Notes: a model not told the origin generated them from the letters alone. A stretch of 64,000 bases of DNA from Stramonita haemastoma (GCA_030674155.1 CM060325.1:48681941-48745940); one strand, 5' to 3'; shown: positions 39,905 through 53,100, counted from the stretch's first letter. Numbers and translations: made by a program.

Positions 39905-40480
39905 ATTTCGAGGATAATGGAATAAGCACTCAGTGCTTTTTAAAAATTTTTAAATAATTTTTTTTACATCCTGTTCCCGTGTGTAGGCTATGCAGTTTTG
40001 TACATTTTGTCATCCATTGGGCTGTATATGGCAATGTTATGGCGGCAGGACTCCTGCGAGGGTACTGGAACCATTCGTATGGGCGATTGCCTTTCCGATG
40101 GACCATTCCAGTGGTATGGGTCTGTTGCATGGGTAACAGCTTAACCTCCATACTTACCAGGCTTTGCGCTCTAGTCTTAGAGCGAACTGCAATGTCTTCC
40201 GAGACTGATGGGTGCCTCATCATCCATTGTTCAATTCCCACTGGCTTACAATGGCCTACTCTTTCGAAAAGCAGGGTGGGTTTTAAGGTGTACTCAAGAT
40301 GTTTTGTGTGTGTTTGCACACAGGACGTCAGTGTATGGTCTCATCCAAAGGACTGTTGGGGAGTGGAATGGGCATTGATGTTAACTCCAGAGGAAAAATC
40401 CTGTGGAACCAGATTCCAAACTGGGTTAGCAGAACAGTGCATCACTCTAAACCACCAGGCTATCCGAAACAACATCCCTA
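39905..40480 (-). mobile_element. SINE family 1 (tail A) split by repeat F
   Basis: Tail A (gaggataatggaataagcac, ctgttcccgtgtgtaggcta) and the centre (ttcccactggcttacaatgg, ctcatccaaaggactgttgg, taactccagaggaaaaatcc) are separated by 200 bp at 40020-40219. The insertion is flanked by TCATCCATTG at 40010-40019 and 40220-40229. Confidence 0.87.
40020..40219 (-). mobile_element. Repeat F, copy 1, with 10-bp TSD
   Basis: This 200-bp insertion with target-site duplication TCATCCATTG has no terminal inverted repeats. It shares gtactggaaccattcgtat, tgcatgggtaacagctt and ggctttgcgctctag with 42060-42300. The class is unknown; a short retroposon is plausible. Confidence 0.82.
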
Positions 40481-40619
40481 GACAAGCATGGCATTTCTCC
40501 ACTTATCGGCAGATTTCCGCTGTTTTACTAATTTTGGTTCTGCTGTTTTGCCTTCGTAACAATTAAGGCAAGCATTCAAACATCAGAGAAGAAAAAGAGC
40601 CACTGTCTTCCACTGTTGG

Positions 40620-40811
40620 AAGCTTGACCTACATTCTGACGTCACTGTCGGGACACGCAGACATTTTACGAATGCAAATAAGATTGAGAACGCGGTCACC
40701 GTAATACCACTTTTAACCAATCAGAAATAATTTCTTTCAGAGGTCAAAGGCAATATACACACGAAGACTTCCGAGGTTGACTTCGACAATTGTCGGGAAG
40801 AAACGACTGTG
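40620..40811 (+). promoter_or_regulatory. Promoter-like region with CRE, octamer and CCAAT boxes
   Basis: A perfect CRE TGACGTCA (40637-40644), an octamer ATGCAAAT (40672-40679) and an NF-Y-type ACCAATCAG (40716-40724) lie within 180 bp upstream of the ATG at 40812. The stretch is free of repeats, unlike its flanks. It is an inferred RNA polymerase II promoter of the plus strand. Confidence 0.5.
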
Positions 40812-40922
40812 ATGCAAATGGCGCTCTCTTCCAAAACTTTTGACAAGAGAACTGTTCAACTCGAATTGAAGAAATTATGCTTCCAGCAAAAAGGCAGCTT
40901 TGTAACACTGTACAGTGTAGAG
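40812..40922 (+). CDS. Candidate first coding exon of an unidentified gene (possibly PAXX/XRCC4-fold)
   Basis: The ATG at 40812 (or 40818) opens about 37 codons: MALSSKTFDKRTVQLELKKL then CFQQKGSFVTLYSVE. A good donor GAG|GTAAAG follows at 40923, and the frame stops two codons later. A motif-rich promoter precedes it. The LCxxxxxxSFVTLYS pattern loosely resembles the first strands of PAXX, the XRCC4-superfamily factor of non-homologous end joining, where a later GFxLxLTD strand is expected. A matching GFSLVLSD segment exists at 45592, but its phase does not join this exon directly. I cannot assign the gene from sequence alone; the existence of an exon is more likely than its identity. Confidence 0.4.
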
Positions 40923-40929
40923 GTAAAGG

Positions 40930-41590
40930 CTTAGAATGTTTCAAGTGACGTTCGGATGTCGCAAAGTGGTTTATAGTTTCGAAGACTTGTTTTGAATGAA
41001 CACTATTTAGCCTTTAGTGCATGCCACACAGTAACTCCAGTAAGCTTATCTGGCTGTAACGATTGACTGTCTGCGAAAATTTGCTGATCAAAATAGAAAA
41101 GGGAACAAATGCAATACATCTACTGAAGGAGATGTGTTCACCAATCGAAATATCTTCGCTAACTGCTAAGGAGGCACATGTGTTTTAGCTCTCCAAATTG
41201 AAAACTACAGGTGTGGAGGAAAAGGTTCTGATGGATGATTACCTAAAACCGAAAGAAGAGTCTGAAAATGACGTTTGAACATTTATTAAGCAAGTTATAG
41301 GCCCTAGGCTAATCATTAGGCTTATTTCTTCCCATGTTGCTCAGAATCCTCAAGTGCCGTTATTTTGCATGGGCGACTTGTGGCAAAGTGGGTGGCTTGG
41401 GTGGCTTGTCTGTCAAACAATAATCCTTAATTTTTATATAGTGCAGAAGTGCACCACACACCTTAGTGTTTTTCTGTTTGCTGCCTGTTAAATAATCATG
41501 AGTGGTTTTTCCTAATCTCAAAGTGAAAGGGGTAGCTTTTCTCAATGTGCCCCTCCCCCACACTTTTCCTCTCATGTGCTTTTTTAACAT
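40930..41590. other. No recognised feature
   Basis: Unique AT-rich sequence directly downstream of the candidate first exon. No second exon is apparent. Confidence 0.45.
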
Positions 41591-42010
41591 CTAGTTTCTG
41601 TGTGTATGTTGTTTTCTAAATTTATCACCCGTTCCCACAGGCACTCAATGGCCTATTCTTCCAAAAAGCAAACAGGTTTTAATGTATGCACTAGTTCTGC
41701 TGGGTTTGCACATGGGACCTTGGTTTATATACTCAAATTTTGTGTGTGTGTATGTGTGTGCGCGTGCGTGCATGTGTGTGTTCAGTTTAAACATCTATTC
41801 ATATAAGTGCTTTATTATAATTATTACATTATCATTATATAGTGGTAATAATGATATATTCAAAAAGCGAGAACAGAAAGAAAAATTGATGTTAGCAAAC
41901 CAGGCACGTTTTCACATGTTGAACCTTGGGTTTATAGTCTCATTAGAAGGGCCTGAGGGGGAGTGGAGTTGGTAATGATAACTCCAGGGGAAAAAATCTC
42001 CAGGAACAGG
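41590..42010 (-). mobile_element. SINE family 1 (tail A), interrupted
   Basis: The first part is 41590-41732 (catctagtttctgtgtgtat, ttcccacaggcactcaatgg, cacatgggaccttggtttat). The second part is 41930-42010 (gggtttatagtctcattaga, gaacaggca end). Between them lie TG repeats and about 150 bp of unrelated DNA. Confidence 0.75.
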
Positions 42011-42049
42011 CATCATGGTCTTTTCTGCCTTTATTCTATATATATGCTC

Positions 42050-42300
42050 CTGTTGTCCCTTTATTAATGGCTCGGGCTGTAGGTATATGGCAACGTTCTG
42101 GTGGCTCCTGCGACGGTACTGGAACCATTCGTATCGGTCAATGCCCTTCCAATGGATCATTCCAGTGCCGTGGAGAGGGGGGGGGGGGGGTGCTTCTGCT
42201 GCATGGGTAACAGCTTGCCCTCCATACATACTTGCCCAGGCTTTGCGCTCTAAAGACTAGAGCGCAACTCCATAGTCTTCGGAGACTGATGAGTGCCTAC
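42050..42300 (-). mobile_element. Repeat F, copy 2
   Basis: ggctgtaggtatatggcaac, ggtactggaaccattcgtat, gcatgggtaacagcttgccc and ggctttgcgctctaaagact match 40020-40219. A G12 run is inserted at 42177-42190. It ends in a TAC-rich tail at 42296-42306. Confidence 0.78.
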
Positions 42301-42337
42301 TACTACTTTTTTTGGTTCAACTCAGCAGAGCCCTGAT

Positions 42338-42660
42338 TGTTTCATTTCAGAATGCTTACCATACCACGATTGGTTCATTTCAGAATGCTTACCATACCAC
42401 GATTGGTTCATTTCAGAATGCTTACCATACCACGATTGGTTCATTTCAGAATGCTTACCATACCACGATTGGTTCATTTCAGAATGCTTACCATACCACG
42501 ATTGGTTCATTTCAGAATGCTTACCATACCACGATTGGTTCATTTCAGAATGCTTACCATACCACGATTGGTTCATTCCAGAATGCTTACCATACCACGA
42601 TTGGTTCATTTCAGAATGCTTACCATACCACGATTGGTTCATTTCAGAATGCTGACCGTG
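42338..42660. repeat. 33-bp minisatellite, about 10 near-perfect copies
   Basis: The unit is ggttcatttcagaatgctta plus ccataccacgatt. Copies are identical except for one T-to-C (ttcattccag, near 42575) and a diverged last copy. Because 33 is a multiple of three, several frames on both strands stay open (for example an 11-residue FISECLPYHDW repeat). There is no evidence of translation. Confidence 0.96.
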
Positions 42661-42848
42661 CCCCGACATCTTCACTGTTCTGCTCGACCCCCCAAAACAT
42701 GAAAGCAGAGCAAGGCAGAAAAGCAGCAGTGTCACTGGCTCACTTGGCCTCTACACCCACGTGGTCAGTCGGTCAGTCCTCTGGGGAGCTGGGTGCCAGC
42801 AGCAGCAGACTGCGGGGGATCTTCATTTCGGTTTTTGCTGGGAAGCAC

Positions 42849-43137
<289 letters not shown>

Positions 43138-43317
43138 ATGAATGAATGAACAAACGAGTAGACGATGTTATATATTGGACGATTGATTATGTTTCTGTCT
43201 GCTTCAAAAACAGACGCAGCAGTCTTGGAACCTCTCACCACCAAAGACACTACAAGGATCACCCCTTATGCCATGAAAAGAGACTTCTTAACCTTCCATG
43301 TATCCACATATGATGTT

Positions 43318-43442
43318 TAACTGTGTCACGGCACCTGTTACTGTGTCAAGGTACCTGTTACTGTGTCAAGGTACCTGTTACTGTGTTAAGGTACCTGTTA
43401 CTGTGTCAAAGTACCTGTTACTGTGTCAAGGCACCTGTTACT
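43318..43442 (+). repeat. 20-bp minisatellite, 6 copies
   Basis: The unit is ggtacctgttactgtgtcaa, with point changes (ggcacctg, tgttaagg, caaagtac). Confidence 0.94.
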
Positions 43443-43700
43443 TAAAGAAAGAGAATGGAGGAGACAGGGATTCCTTAATTAAACAAGGCCCTGAAGGGTT
43501 TGTTTCATTAGCATCTAGGACATGGCCATATTTGGTCATAGTCTTCAGAGTGGGGATATTCTGTGGTCCCAGTGCCAGGAGTTTTCTCATAAACCACTGG
43601 TCTTTAGAAAATCAATCGAGAGTTGAATGTGTACACAGGTAGCATTGCCTGTGCAACAACATTTGCGTTGCATAACTCGTCCACAGGCATGTCCAGCGGA

Positions 43701-44035
43701 AGAGGAATGGGATAGCCTAGTGGTGAGAACATTGTGCTTGCAATTTGACGATCCGGGTTTAATTCCCGATCGAGGGGATTTTTCATCTGAAGTTCAGTGC
43801 TGACTCCAATCCCCCCCAAAGTTTGTGGATGAGACTTTAAACCGAGGCCCCTTGTGCGAATGCACGCAGAACAACTTACGCACACATTAAATCCTGTTCT
43901 GCTTTTTGTAAGAGTACGCCATTGTGTGCCGGTGGGAACAGATGAAAGATTTACAAACTTGCATACACAGAGGGACCGAATGTAAAAAAGCACACGAGTT
44001 CTTATTCCATTATCCTCGTTATAAAAGAATAAAGG
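43701..44035 (+). mobile_element. SINE family 1, full length with tail A
   Basis: Head: gatagcctagtggtgagaac and B-box-like cgggtttaattcccgatcg. Centre: gtggatgagactttaaaccg, gcgaatgcacgcagaacaac, gtgtgccggtgggaacagat. Tail A: gggaccgaatgtaaaaaagc, ttattccattatcctcgtta, then an A-rich end. It is the reference copy for tail A. Confidence 0.92.
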
Positions 44036-44039
44036 ATAG

Positions 44040-44810
44040 AAAAAAAAAGAAGAAAAAAAAAGACAACCTGTGAAAAACATGCGCGCAATGCTTACAAAGG
44101 AAAGCGATTTAAGTCACTGGTTTTTCATTTCATTCTGCTCAATTCAAATTTTTGCGCCCAGTTCTGTGTCAGGCTTGGGTTTTTGTGTGTGTGTGTGTAG
44201 CTTTTTTTTTCATGACTGCCCTGCTATTTTCCTTGAAATCATCACTGGACACCAAGCTTTGTTTGCATTAGTCCTTTTTGCTTGTTAAAAAATGATTAAA
44301 AGGAATAAAACCAAATAAATAAAATCAAATAAAACCAAAATAGACTAAAATAGAGTTAGATCTAGTGATATAAAATGGAAAACGATAAATTAAAACTAAA
44401 AGAGCAAAAAACTTGTGTAAAACTAAATAAAAAATTGTATATTAAAAATTAAAGCAAACTGAATAAAAACTAAACATAAAAGTATTAACTATAGAATAGC
44501 CTAAAAGAAAAAAACAAAACTAGAAACAAAACTTAAAACCAAAACAAAATTTACCCCCCCCCCAAAAAAAAACAACAACAAAAACCCGCAACAAAACAAA
44601 CCAACCCCACTAAATGAATACTTAAAAACCTCCTCAAAAATAGGGAAAGTCTTTAAAAGAGCAAAAAGGAGAGCAAACTTGGTGGAAAACAGTGATCTTG
44701 GTGTCTTGGAAAATAGTCATCTACAAAGGCAATTGTACAGTGTAATAAGCAATGGTGCGGCAACATAAGCAATGAGGCAATGGCACAGCAACATAGGCAA
44801 TGGCGTGTTA
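44040..44810. other. No gene; A-rich low complexity
   Basis: 44290-44640 is an A-rich, T-containing region with aataaaacc-type degenerate repeats. Nothing else is recognised. Confidence 0.6.
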
Positions 44811-44814
44811 TTCA

Positions 44815-45030
44815 TTTATTTATTTCGAGGATAATGGAATAAGCACTCGCATGCTTTTATATATCCAGTCCCTTTATGTATGCAATATTGTAAATTTTGT
44901 CATCTGTTCCTGCCGGCACACAATTGCCTACTCTTCCAAAAAGCAGAATGGGTTTTAACGTGTGCGCAAGGTGTTCTGCATGCGTTTGAACACGGGGCCT
45001 CAAATTATTGTCCCATCCGAAGGTTTGACA
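44815..45030 (-). mobile_element. SINE family 1 tail A, head lost
   Basis: tttcgaggataatggaataa, tcctgccggcacacaattgc, cgcaaggtgttctgcatgcg and gtcccatccgaagg. Confidence 0.85.
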
Positions 45031-45117
45031 AAGGTAATGGGCTGGTGACAAAGGTAATTGCATGGTGACAAAGGCAGTGACACAGTAATCATGAGATATT
45101 GTGACTGTCACTCCTTC

Positions 45118-45300
45118 TTGAAGGTAGCCTGGGAGATTGTAAAAATCTCCACCCTTAATTCACGAAACACCGCTGAGATTCAAACAAAATCTCCACCCTT
45201 AATTCACGAAACACCGCTGAGATTCAAACACAACCAACTCTTCCACATGGATCCAATAGGTGGTTGAAGTTGAACAGTTTTAACCACTCGGCTGTAGCGT
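45118..45300 (-). mobile_element. SINE family 2 head with internal duplication
   Basis: aaatctccacccttaattca and cgaaacaccgctgagattca occur twice in tandem (unit about 48 bp), then gttttaaccactcggctgta, the reverse complement of the family 2 head. Tail B is absent. Confidence 0.78.
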
Positions 45301-45591
45301 CTGTCGGTAATTATTTGAACGATAGCTCCAGTTGAGGTGTCTCATTATACAGGATGGGTTCATGCTCAATATTAAGGTATTTAAATTTTTTTTTATTATT
45401 ATTATTTAAATTTTTTATTTCTTTATTTAAATAAATGTTTATTCCAAGGAGAAAGTTATTTCTTGGAATATGCCTCATTAAGGATTTTACCTGTAAAGTG
45501 CTTTTTTTAAAATTTCATTTTGGTAGCTACAGATATGAAAGCTATATGTTGGAGTGTTGAGTATTGCTGATAAAGGCTGTGTTGTTTTCAG

Positions 45592-45653
45592 GGACTCTGG
45601 GCTTCAGTCTGGTGCTCAGTGACCTGTGCGATGCAGCCATCGTGACAAGTCTT
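45592..45653 (+). CDS. Exon-like stretch with a GFSLVLSD motif
   Basis: The acceptor is ttgttttcag at 45582-45591 and a donor-like C|GTATGC lies at 45654. One frame gives TLGFSLVLSDLCDAAIVTSL, which resembles the GFxLxLTD strand of XRCC4/XLF/PAXX proteins. The required incoming phase is 1, whereas the candidate exon at 40812-40922 leaves in phase 0. Either another exon lies between, or the two are unrelated. Evidence is weak. Confidence 0.25.
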
Positions 45654-45954
45654 CGTATGCAAGATTTGCCCGTTTTTTCATCATGATTATCATGACTTGC
45701 CCCTTTTTTTTTGGGGGGGGGGGGGGGGGAGGAGGGGGGTTGCATCCATTTTGGTCTTAACTGTCTGACCTAAGGCTTTTTTTCAAGCCAGTCTGTGTTG
45801 TCTGTCTTCGTCTGTGTCACATGTCCGTATTTGTTTCTGTCTAGTATTGCTTTTGTTTAGTGGCTGTTTTCTTCCTTTTAGCTTAATTTGAAGAGAGGTT
45901 TGGTCTGTCATTCTTAAACAATTAAGAAAAAGGTTGGTTGATTGGCTCTTTTGT

Positions 45955-46310
45955 TTATGGGGACAGGATAACCTGGTGGTCAGAGTGATGTGCTCGTGGT
46001 CTGTTGACCTGGGTTTGAATCTTATTCAAGAGGATTTTTCCTTCGGGATTAACATCTGTGTGGACTTCACTCCCCCCAAAAGTCCTTTGGATGAGACTAT
46101 AAACCGAGGTCCCGTATGTGAACGCATGCAGAAATCTTGGGCACACGTTAAAACCTGTTCTGGTTTTTAGAAGAATAGGCCATTGTGTGCTGATGGGAAC
46201 GGATGACAAAATTTACAAAACTGCATACACATGGAGACTGGATGGAAAAAAAGCACATAAGTGCTTATCCATTATCCCCAAAATAAAAGAATAAATAAAT
46301 GGATAAAATA
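45955..46310 (+). mobile_element. SINE family 1, full length with tail A
   Basis: Head: aggataacctggtggtcaga and B-box-like tgggtttgaatc. Centre: ggatgagactataaaccgag, gtgaacgcatgcagaaatct. Tail A: catacacatggagactggat, gtgcttatccattatcccca, then (aataa)n. Confidence 0.92.
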
Positions 46311-46769
46311 AAAGAAATCTGTAACTGTACTTACATCAGATATTCACTTATAGTCTAAAAACGGTACATTTCTTTGCCATGAAGTGTGATTATATGGTAA
46401 AGACAAGGATTTATGTGCTGGCTATGGTTAAAAAGAGAAAAAAAAACTGTAATGACCCTGTCAACACGCCATTCACCACACCATGATCTTTTACGGTGAA
46501 TGTATAACTGTCGGAATTTAGTAACTCAAGATCGTTTTGTTTTGCAGGATGAATAGACAGATGGCAGAGTGACCAGCTCAGGAACAGATGAACAGACAGA
46601 CGGCAGAGTGACCAGCTCAGGAACAGCTGAACAAACAGACGGCAGAGTGAGTAGCTTCATTACAGACTTCAGCGTTGGAGGATGGTGGCTGTGTTGAAGT
46701 GAGGTGAGTGCAGGCCTGAGGGTTTGGTTGTGTGTCATGTGGAACTCCTTCCTCTCCTTATCTCTACCC

Positions 46770-46773
<4 letters not shown>

Positions 46774-46807
<34 letters not shown>

Positions 46808-46821
46808 CTCTCTCTCTGTCT

Positions 46822-46852
<31 letters not shown>

Positions 46853-46889
46853 CGCCTCTCTCTCTGTCTTACTCTGTGTGTGTGTGTGT

Positions 46890-46941
<52 letters not shown>
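46774..46941. repeat. (TG)n with two ctctctctgtcttactc interruptions
   Basis: Three TG arrays separated by the same 24-bp cgcctctctctctgtcttac-type spacer, itself a tandem duplication. Confidence 0.95.
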
Positions 46942-46944
<3 letters not shown>

Positions 46945-47691
46945 CAACGATCCTGACAAGGCTGTTCTCACTTGGATGATTCTCACATGGATCAATTTTG
47001 ATCCAGCATCTTACTTTGGATACATGAATCTGCTTGGTTAATTTATTTGTCAAGCTTGGCAACTGTTTGAAAAGCTGGAACAAGCGCTCTCTCTGTCAGT
47101 TGCACAGAGGTCATAGGTCAGTCACCTTCCATTGGAGTGTTGGGAAGATTACTGAATAAAAAGGATTACATGAGTTACTTGAAAGTGTACCATTTGAATA
47201 AAGGCTGTGCCGTCAGCCATTTCAATCTGCTAAGCATGAGAAAGTGAGGGTTTGAGAAGTGGCTCTTGAGGCCAGTGTTATTTCCAATAGGATCTTGGTG
47301 AATAGTTTGATTTGGAGGACTTGTGGGGGAGTGGAGTGGAGTCTGTTGTTAACTACACTGTAGAATCCCCTCGATTGGGCGTCTTAGTTGTGGCTCAGAC
47401 CCCTGCCGTCAGATTGTGAGCTCAGCACTCTGACCATTAACTATCCCCTCCCTCCCCTAATTGTTTCAAGTGTCAGAATTTAGTAACACAAGATCGTTTT
47501 GTTTTTGCAGGATGGACAGACAGAAGGCAGAGTGACCAGCTAAACTCAGACAGACGGCAGAGTGAGCAGCTCCATTGCAGACTTCAGTGTTGGAGGATGG
47601 TGGCTGTGTTGAAGTGAGGTGAGTACAGGCCTGAGGGTTTGGTTGTGTGTCATGAGGAACTCCTTCCTCTCCTTATCTCTACCCCTGTGTG

Positions 47692-48296
47692 TTCTTCTTC
47701 TCATTGGTTTAATGTCCATTCACAACAAGGTGATTTAGATAATGGTACATTCACTTAAGAATGCACTGAAAAGGGGATGAAGGGAAAGGTGAAAGGATGA
47801 AGAATGTAATGGATGGTGATAAGTTTATATAATTTCATTTACAGTAACTGTTCTACTGGTGATTGGCAAATACTTTCTGCAAGTGATATTAGGATAGGTG
47901 ATTCGGAATCATACAAAACACTTAGGATATTTCCATATTTTTTACCTAAATCTATCCCTTTGCTTTTATATGAGGCAATGAGCACAGGGCAATCAAACAA
48001 TATATGATGGACTGATATAATAGCAGAACATATGCAGAAAACATTTTTTGAATATTTAGTTTTCCAAGCATTTAGACGCAGTTTATGAATTATAATTTCT
48101 ATATTTCATGGGCAACACAAACGATCCAAGTGAAGACTAAAAAAAAACTTTGAGTACATGGAGTATGCAAGAATTGAAATAATTTCAAATGAAGATAAAC
48201 GTAGACCTATACTATTAATCATTATGTCACTTGTACATTCTGATGCACCGCGTTTTGCCAGAGAATCTGCCAACTCGTTCCAGTAAAGAAACTGGA
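47692..48296 (-). pseudogene. 5'-truncated LINE with RNase H domain end, inserted with TSD
   Basis: On the minus strand NELADSLAKRGASE is the typical C-terminal RNase H motif of non-LTR elements. It is followed by decayed coding sequence and a 3' UTR ending in (GAA)n at 47692-47700. ACCCCTGT at 47681-47688 and 48297-48304 is the likely target-site duplication. The 3' end matches 26665-26870. The insertion split one TG array of the triplication. Confidence 0.83.
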
Positions 48297-48303
48297 ACCC
48301 CTG

Positions 48304-48377
<74 letters not shown>

Positions 48378-49043
48378 CTCTATCTGCTAAGCACGAGGAA
48401 AGTGAGGGCTTGAGAAGAGGCTCTTGAGGCCAGTGTTATTTCCAACAGGATCTTGGATATTAGATTGATTTGGAGGACTTGTGGGGTCGTGGTGTGGAGT
48501 CTGTTGTTAATTACAGGTGTAGAATCCCCTTGATTGGGCGTCTGAGTTGGGGCTCAGACCCCTGCTGTCAGATTGTGAGCTCAGTGCTCTGACCACTAGA
48601 CTATCCCCCCCCTTCCCATGTATACATACAACCAACCAATTCATGGAATATAAATTTCAAAATTCATCTCGAGTTTTGGAGAAAAAGGAAGCAAGGGATT
48701 TAGCAGTAAGAATCATGATCAAACATACCCCTTAGGTCTTCATTATGATAAAAATTGTGATAACCCTGTCAACACATCATCCACCACCCTGTCCTCTTTG
48801 TTACGATCTTTTACAGTGATTGTATATCTGTCGGAATTTAGAAACTCATGATCTTTTCATTTTTGCAGGATGGGCAGACAGACGGGCAGTTACCAGCTAA
48901 ACTCAAAGACAGACAGCAGAGTTACCAGCTCGGTTGCAGACTTCAGTGTTGGAGGATGGTGGCTGTGTTGACGTGAGGTGAGTGCAGGTCTGAGGGTTTG
49001 GTTGTGTGTCATGTGGAACTCCTTCCTCTCCTTATCTCTACCC

Positions 49044-49048
<5 letters not shown>

Positions 49049-49113
<65 letters not shown>
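49049..49113. repeat. (TG)n microsatellite
   Basis: An almost perfect TG array of about 32 units ending the third triplication block. A similar array lies at 48305-48372. Confidence 0.97.
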
Positions 49114-49118
<5 letters not shown>

Positions 49119-49529
49119 TGCACCTGAAGGCATGGTACATCTCTGTGAATTCGCGGAAATCCACGAAAAAAAAAAAAATTTAAGAGAAAAAATAATGAAA
49201 CCCACGAAAAACCAGTCAAGGAATGTAAATCTTTCATGCCGATTACTTCCCATCTTTTCTGTACATGGCCAGTCCACAAGGTTTATCTGTTGCCAGTCCA
49301 CAAGGTATATCTGTTGACAGAAGGGTGTTGGGTTTTATGAAAGGGATGGACCAGCAGCTCTAGGCCTAAGGCAGAGGGGTGAAGAGGGATGGTAGGAAGG
49401 GGGGGGGGAGTATAGCTGGGGGGTGGGGGGTTTCATTGACTGCTCCACTTCAGCAGTGTGTGGGGTCAGAGAGCAGTGTTTACATAATCAGCAGGCCAAC
49501 CAGCCTCCCCTTTCTTTTTCCAAGAAGCC

Positions 49530-49723
49530 CCCCCCCCCCCCCCTCTCTCTCTCTCTCTCCTCTCTCACCACCCCCCTCACACCCACACCACCTACACCAC
49601 ACACACACACACACACACACACCCCACACCTTTCTCTCTCGTCCACACACAACTCTCTCTCCTCTCCTCTCTTCTCTCTCTCTCTCTCTCCACACACACA
49701 CACCCACACACACACACACACAC

Positions 49724-49793
<70 letters not shown>

Positions 49794-49829
49794 TCTTCTC
49801 CACCACCTCCTCTCCTCTCCCTCTCTCTC

Positions 49830-49895
<66 letters not shown>

Positions 49896-50185
49896 CTCTC
49901 ACCACACACCCCCTCACACCACATACCATTCCCCTCTCTCTACTTCATCTCTCTCTTTCCCTTCTGTGTCTCTTCTGTCTGTCTCGTCTGTCTGTCTGTC
50001 TTCTCTGTCTCCCCTTCTTCTGTCGTCGTCGTCTTCCTGTCTTCTGGTCTGTCTGTCTGTCTGTCGTCTCTCTGGTTGTCTGTCGTCTGTCTGTCTGTCT
50101 GGTCTCTGTCTCTCTCCTCCCTCTCTCTCTCTCTCCACACACACACACATCCGCACCTCCTCGCACGCACGCACGCACGCAGCAG

Positions 50186-50267
<82 letters not shown>

Positions 50268-50482
50268 CTCCTCTCTCTCTCTTCTCTCTCTTTTCTCTCT
50301 TTTTCTCTCACACAAACACACACACATACACTCTATCTCTCTCTCACATACACAACTTTCTGTCTGTCTGTTCTCCCCCCCCCCCCCCCCCCATGCCTCA
50401 CACACACAGACACACACACTGGAAATAATTGACTAACTTTCACACACACACATGCGCGCACACAAGCAACACACACACACAC

Positions 50483-50575
<93 letters not shown>

Positions 50576-50640
50576 CATCCCCCCACTCTCTCTCTCATCT
50601 GTTTGTCTTGTCTGTCCTTTCTTTCTCTTTCTTCCTCTAT
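49530..50640. repeat. Pyrimidine/CA simple-repeat block
   Basis: Alternating (CT)n, (CA)n, C-runs (49530-49542, 50375-50392) and CTGT motifs cover about 1.1 kb. Long ORFs of both strands here consist only of Ser/Leu, His/Thr, Val/Cys or Arg/Glu runs. Confidence 0.97.
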
Positions 50641-50850
50641 CTGCAATTAGTGCACATTTGTTTAGAAATGTACTCATTTTTGCTATGTGTGATAACTTGG
50701 GTATGGAACCTCCTTTGGATTGAAGAAATGACAGAAAAAGTCCTACCGGGAGAGCTTATTTTAGGGCAGAAATTGCTTAGACTGAAGATACTGAAAGTAT
50801 TTCAAGGGAGGCTTTTTACCAAGCTAGAATTGTTGAAAAACCTTCAGCTT
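50640..50850. other. Short unique island inside simple repeats
   Basis: About 200 bp of ordinary sequence (tttggattgaagaaatgaca, tttttaccaagctagaattg) that leads into the GC-palindrome repeat. No gene is recognised. Confidence 0.5.
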
Positions 50851-50935
50851 GAACAGGGGCTCTGCCCCTTGACCCCGCCATGGGGCAATGCCCCCTGGAC
50901 CCCCCATACCATTAAATTCAGGGGAGAGTGCTTTT
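50848..50935 (+). repeat. GC-palindrome repeat G, copy 2
   Basis: ggggctctgccccttgaccc, cgccatggggcaatgccccc and tggaccccccat form short stem-loops, like the block at 672-757. Confidence 0.8.
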
Positions 50936-50959
50936 CCTTCAGTACCATGCCTGGCCTCT

Positions 50960-51470
50960 CTTACCTACTTGCTGTCAGTCTTGTTGTCTGTCTGTCCTGT
51001 CTGTCCTTGTGGTCTGTCTGGTCTCTGTCTGATCTGCTGTCTTGTCTATCTGTCTGCCTGGTCTGTCTGTCTGTCTGGTCGTCGCCTCCTGTCTGGTCGT
51101 CTGTCTGTCTGTCTGTCTGTTTGGTCTCTGTCTGTTGGTCTGTCTGTCTGGTCTGTTGTCTGTCTGGTCTGTTTTGGTCTGTCTGTCTGGTCTGTCTGTC
51201 TGTCTGTCTGTCTGTCTGGTTGGTCTGTCTGTCTGTCGGTCGTCTGTTGATTTGTCTGTCTGTCTGTCTCTGTCTGGTCTGTCTTCTGTCTGTCCTGGTC
51301 GTCTGTCTGTCTGGTCTGTCTGTCTGGTCGTCTGTCTGATCTGACTGTCTGGTCTGTCTGTATGGTCTGTCTGTTCTTTCTCAGTGGTCTGCCAGGTCTG
51401 TCTGTCTGCCTGTCTGTCTGCCTGTCTGTCTAGTGTCTACCTGCCTGTCTGCCTGCCTACCTGCCTCCTG
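50960..51470. repeat. (CTGT)n-derived tetranucleotide block
   Basis: Five hundred bases of gtctgtctgtctggtc-type repeats; Cys/Leu/Ser/Val ORFs result from it. Confidence 0.97.
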
Positions 51471-51534
51471 TTGTGTGTGTGTGTGTGTGCACGCACGCAT
51501 GTGCTTGCGCACACATGCACGTCTGTGCCTGTTT

Positions 51535-53100
<1,566 letters not shown>

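Larger units (their letters stand above)
46449..49113 (+). repeat. Segmental triplication with internal LINE insertion
   Basis: Three blocks share gtcggaatttagtaactcaa, a gttttgcagga junction, a gcagagtgaccagctca stretch, ggaggatggtggctgtgttg, a gaggtgagtgcaggcctgag stretch and a long (TG)n. They lie at about 46449-46941, 47227-47691 (plus TG at 48303-48372) and 48373-49113. Blocks 2 and 3 also share a family 1 SINE remnant (tttggaggacttgtgggg, gattgtgagctcag). Each copy looks like a small exon between a good acceptor and donor, but no open frame is kept. Confidence 0.87.

Noticed and set aside
42338..42660. CRISPR-like array
   Set aside because: The 33-bp units are directly contiguous with no unique spacers, and the genome is eukaryotic with introns and SINEs.
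49379..50428. 349-codon and overlapping ORFs on both strands
   Set aside because: They consist entirely of Ser/Leu/Pro/His/Thr or Arg/Glu/Val/Cys runs from CT and CA repeats.
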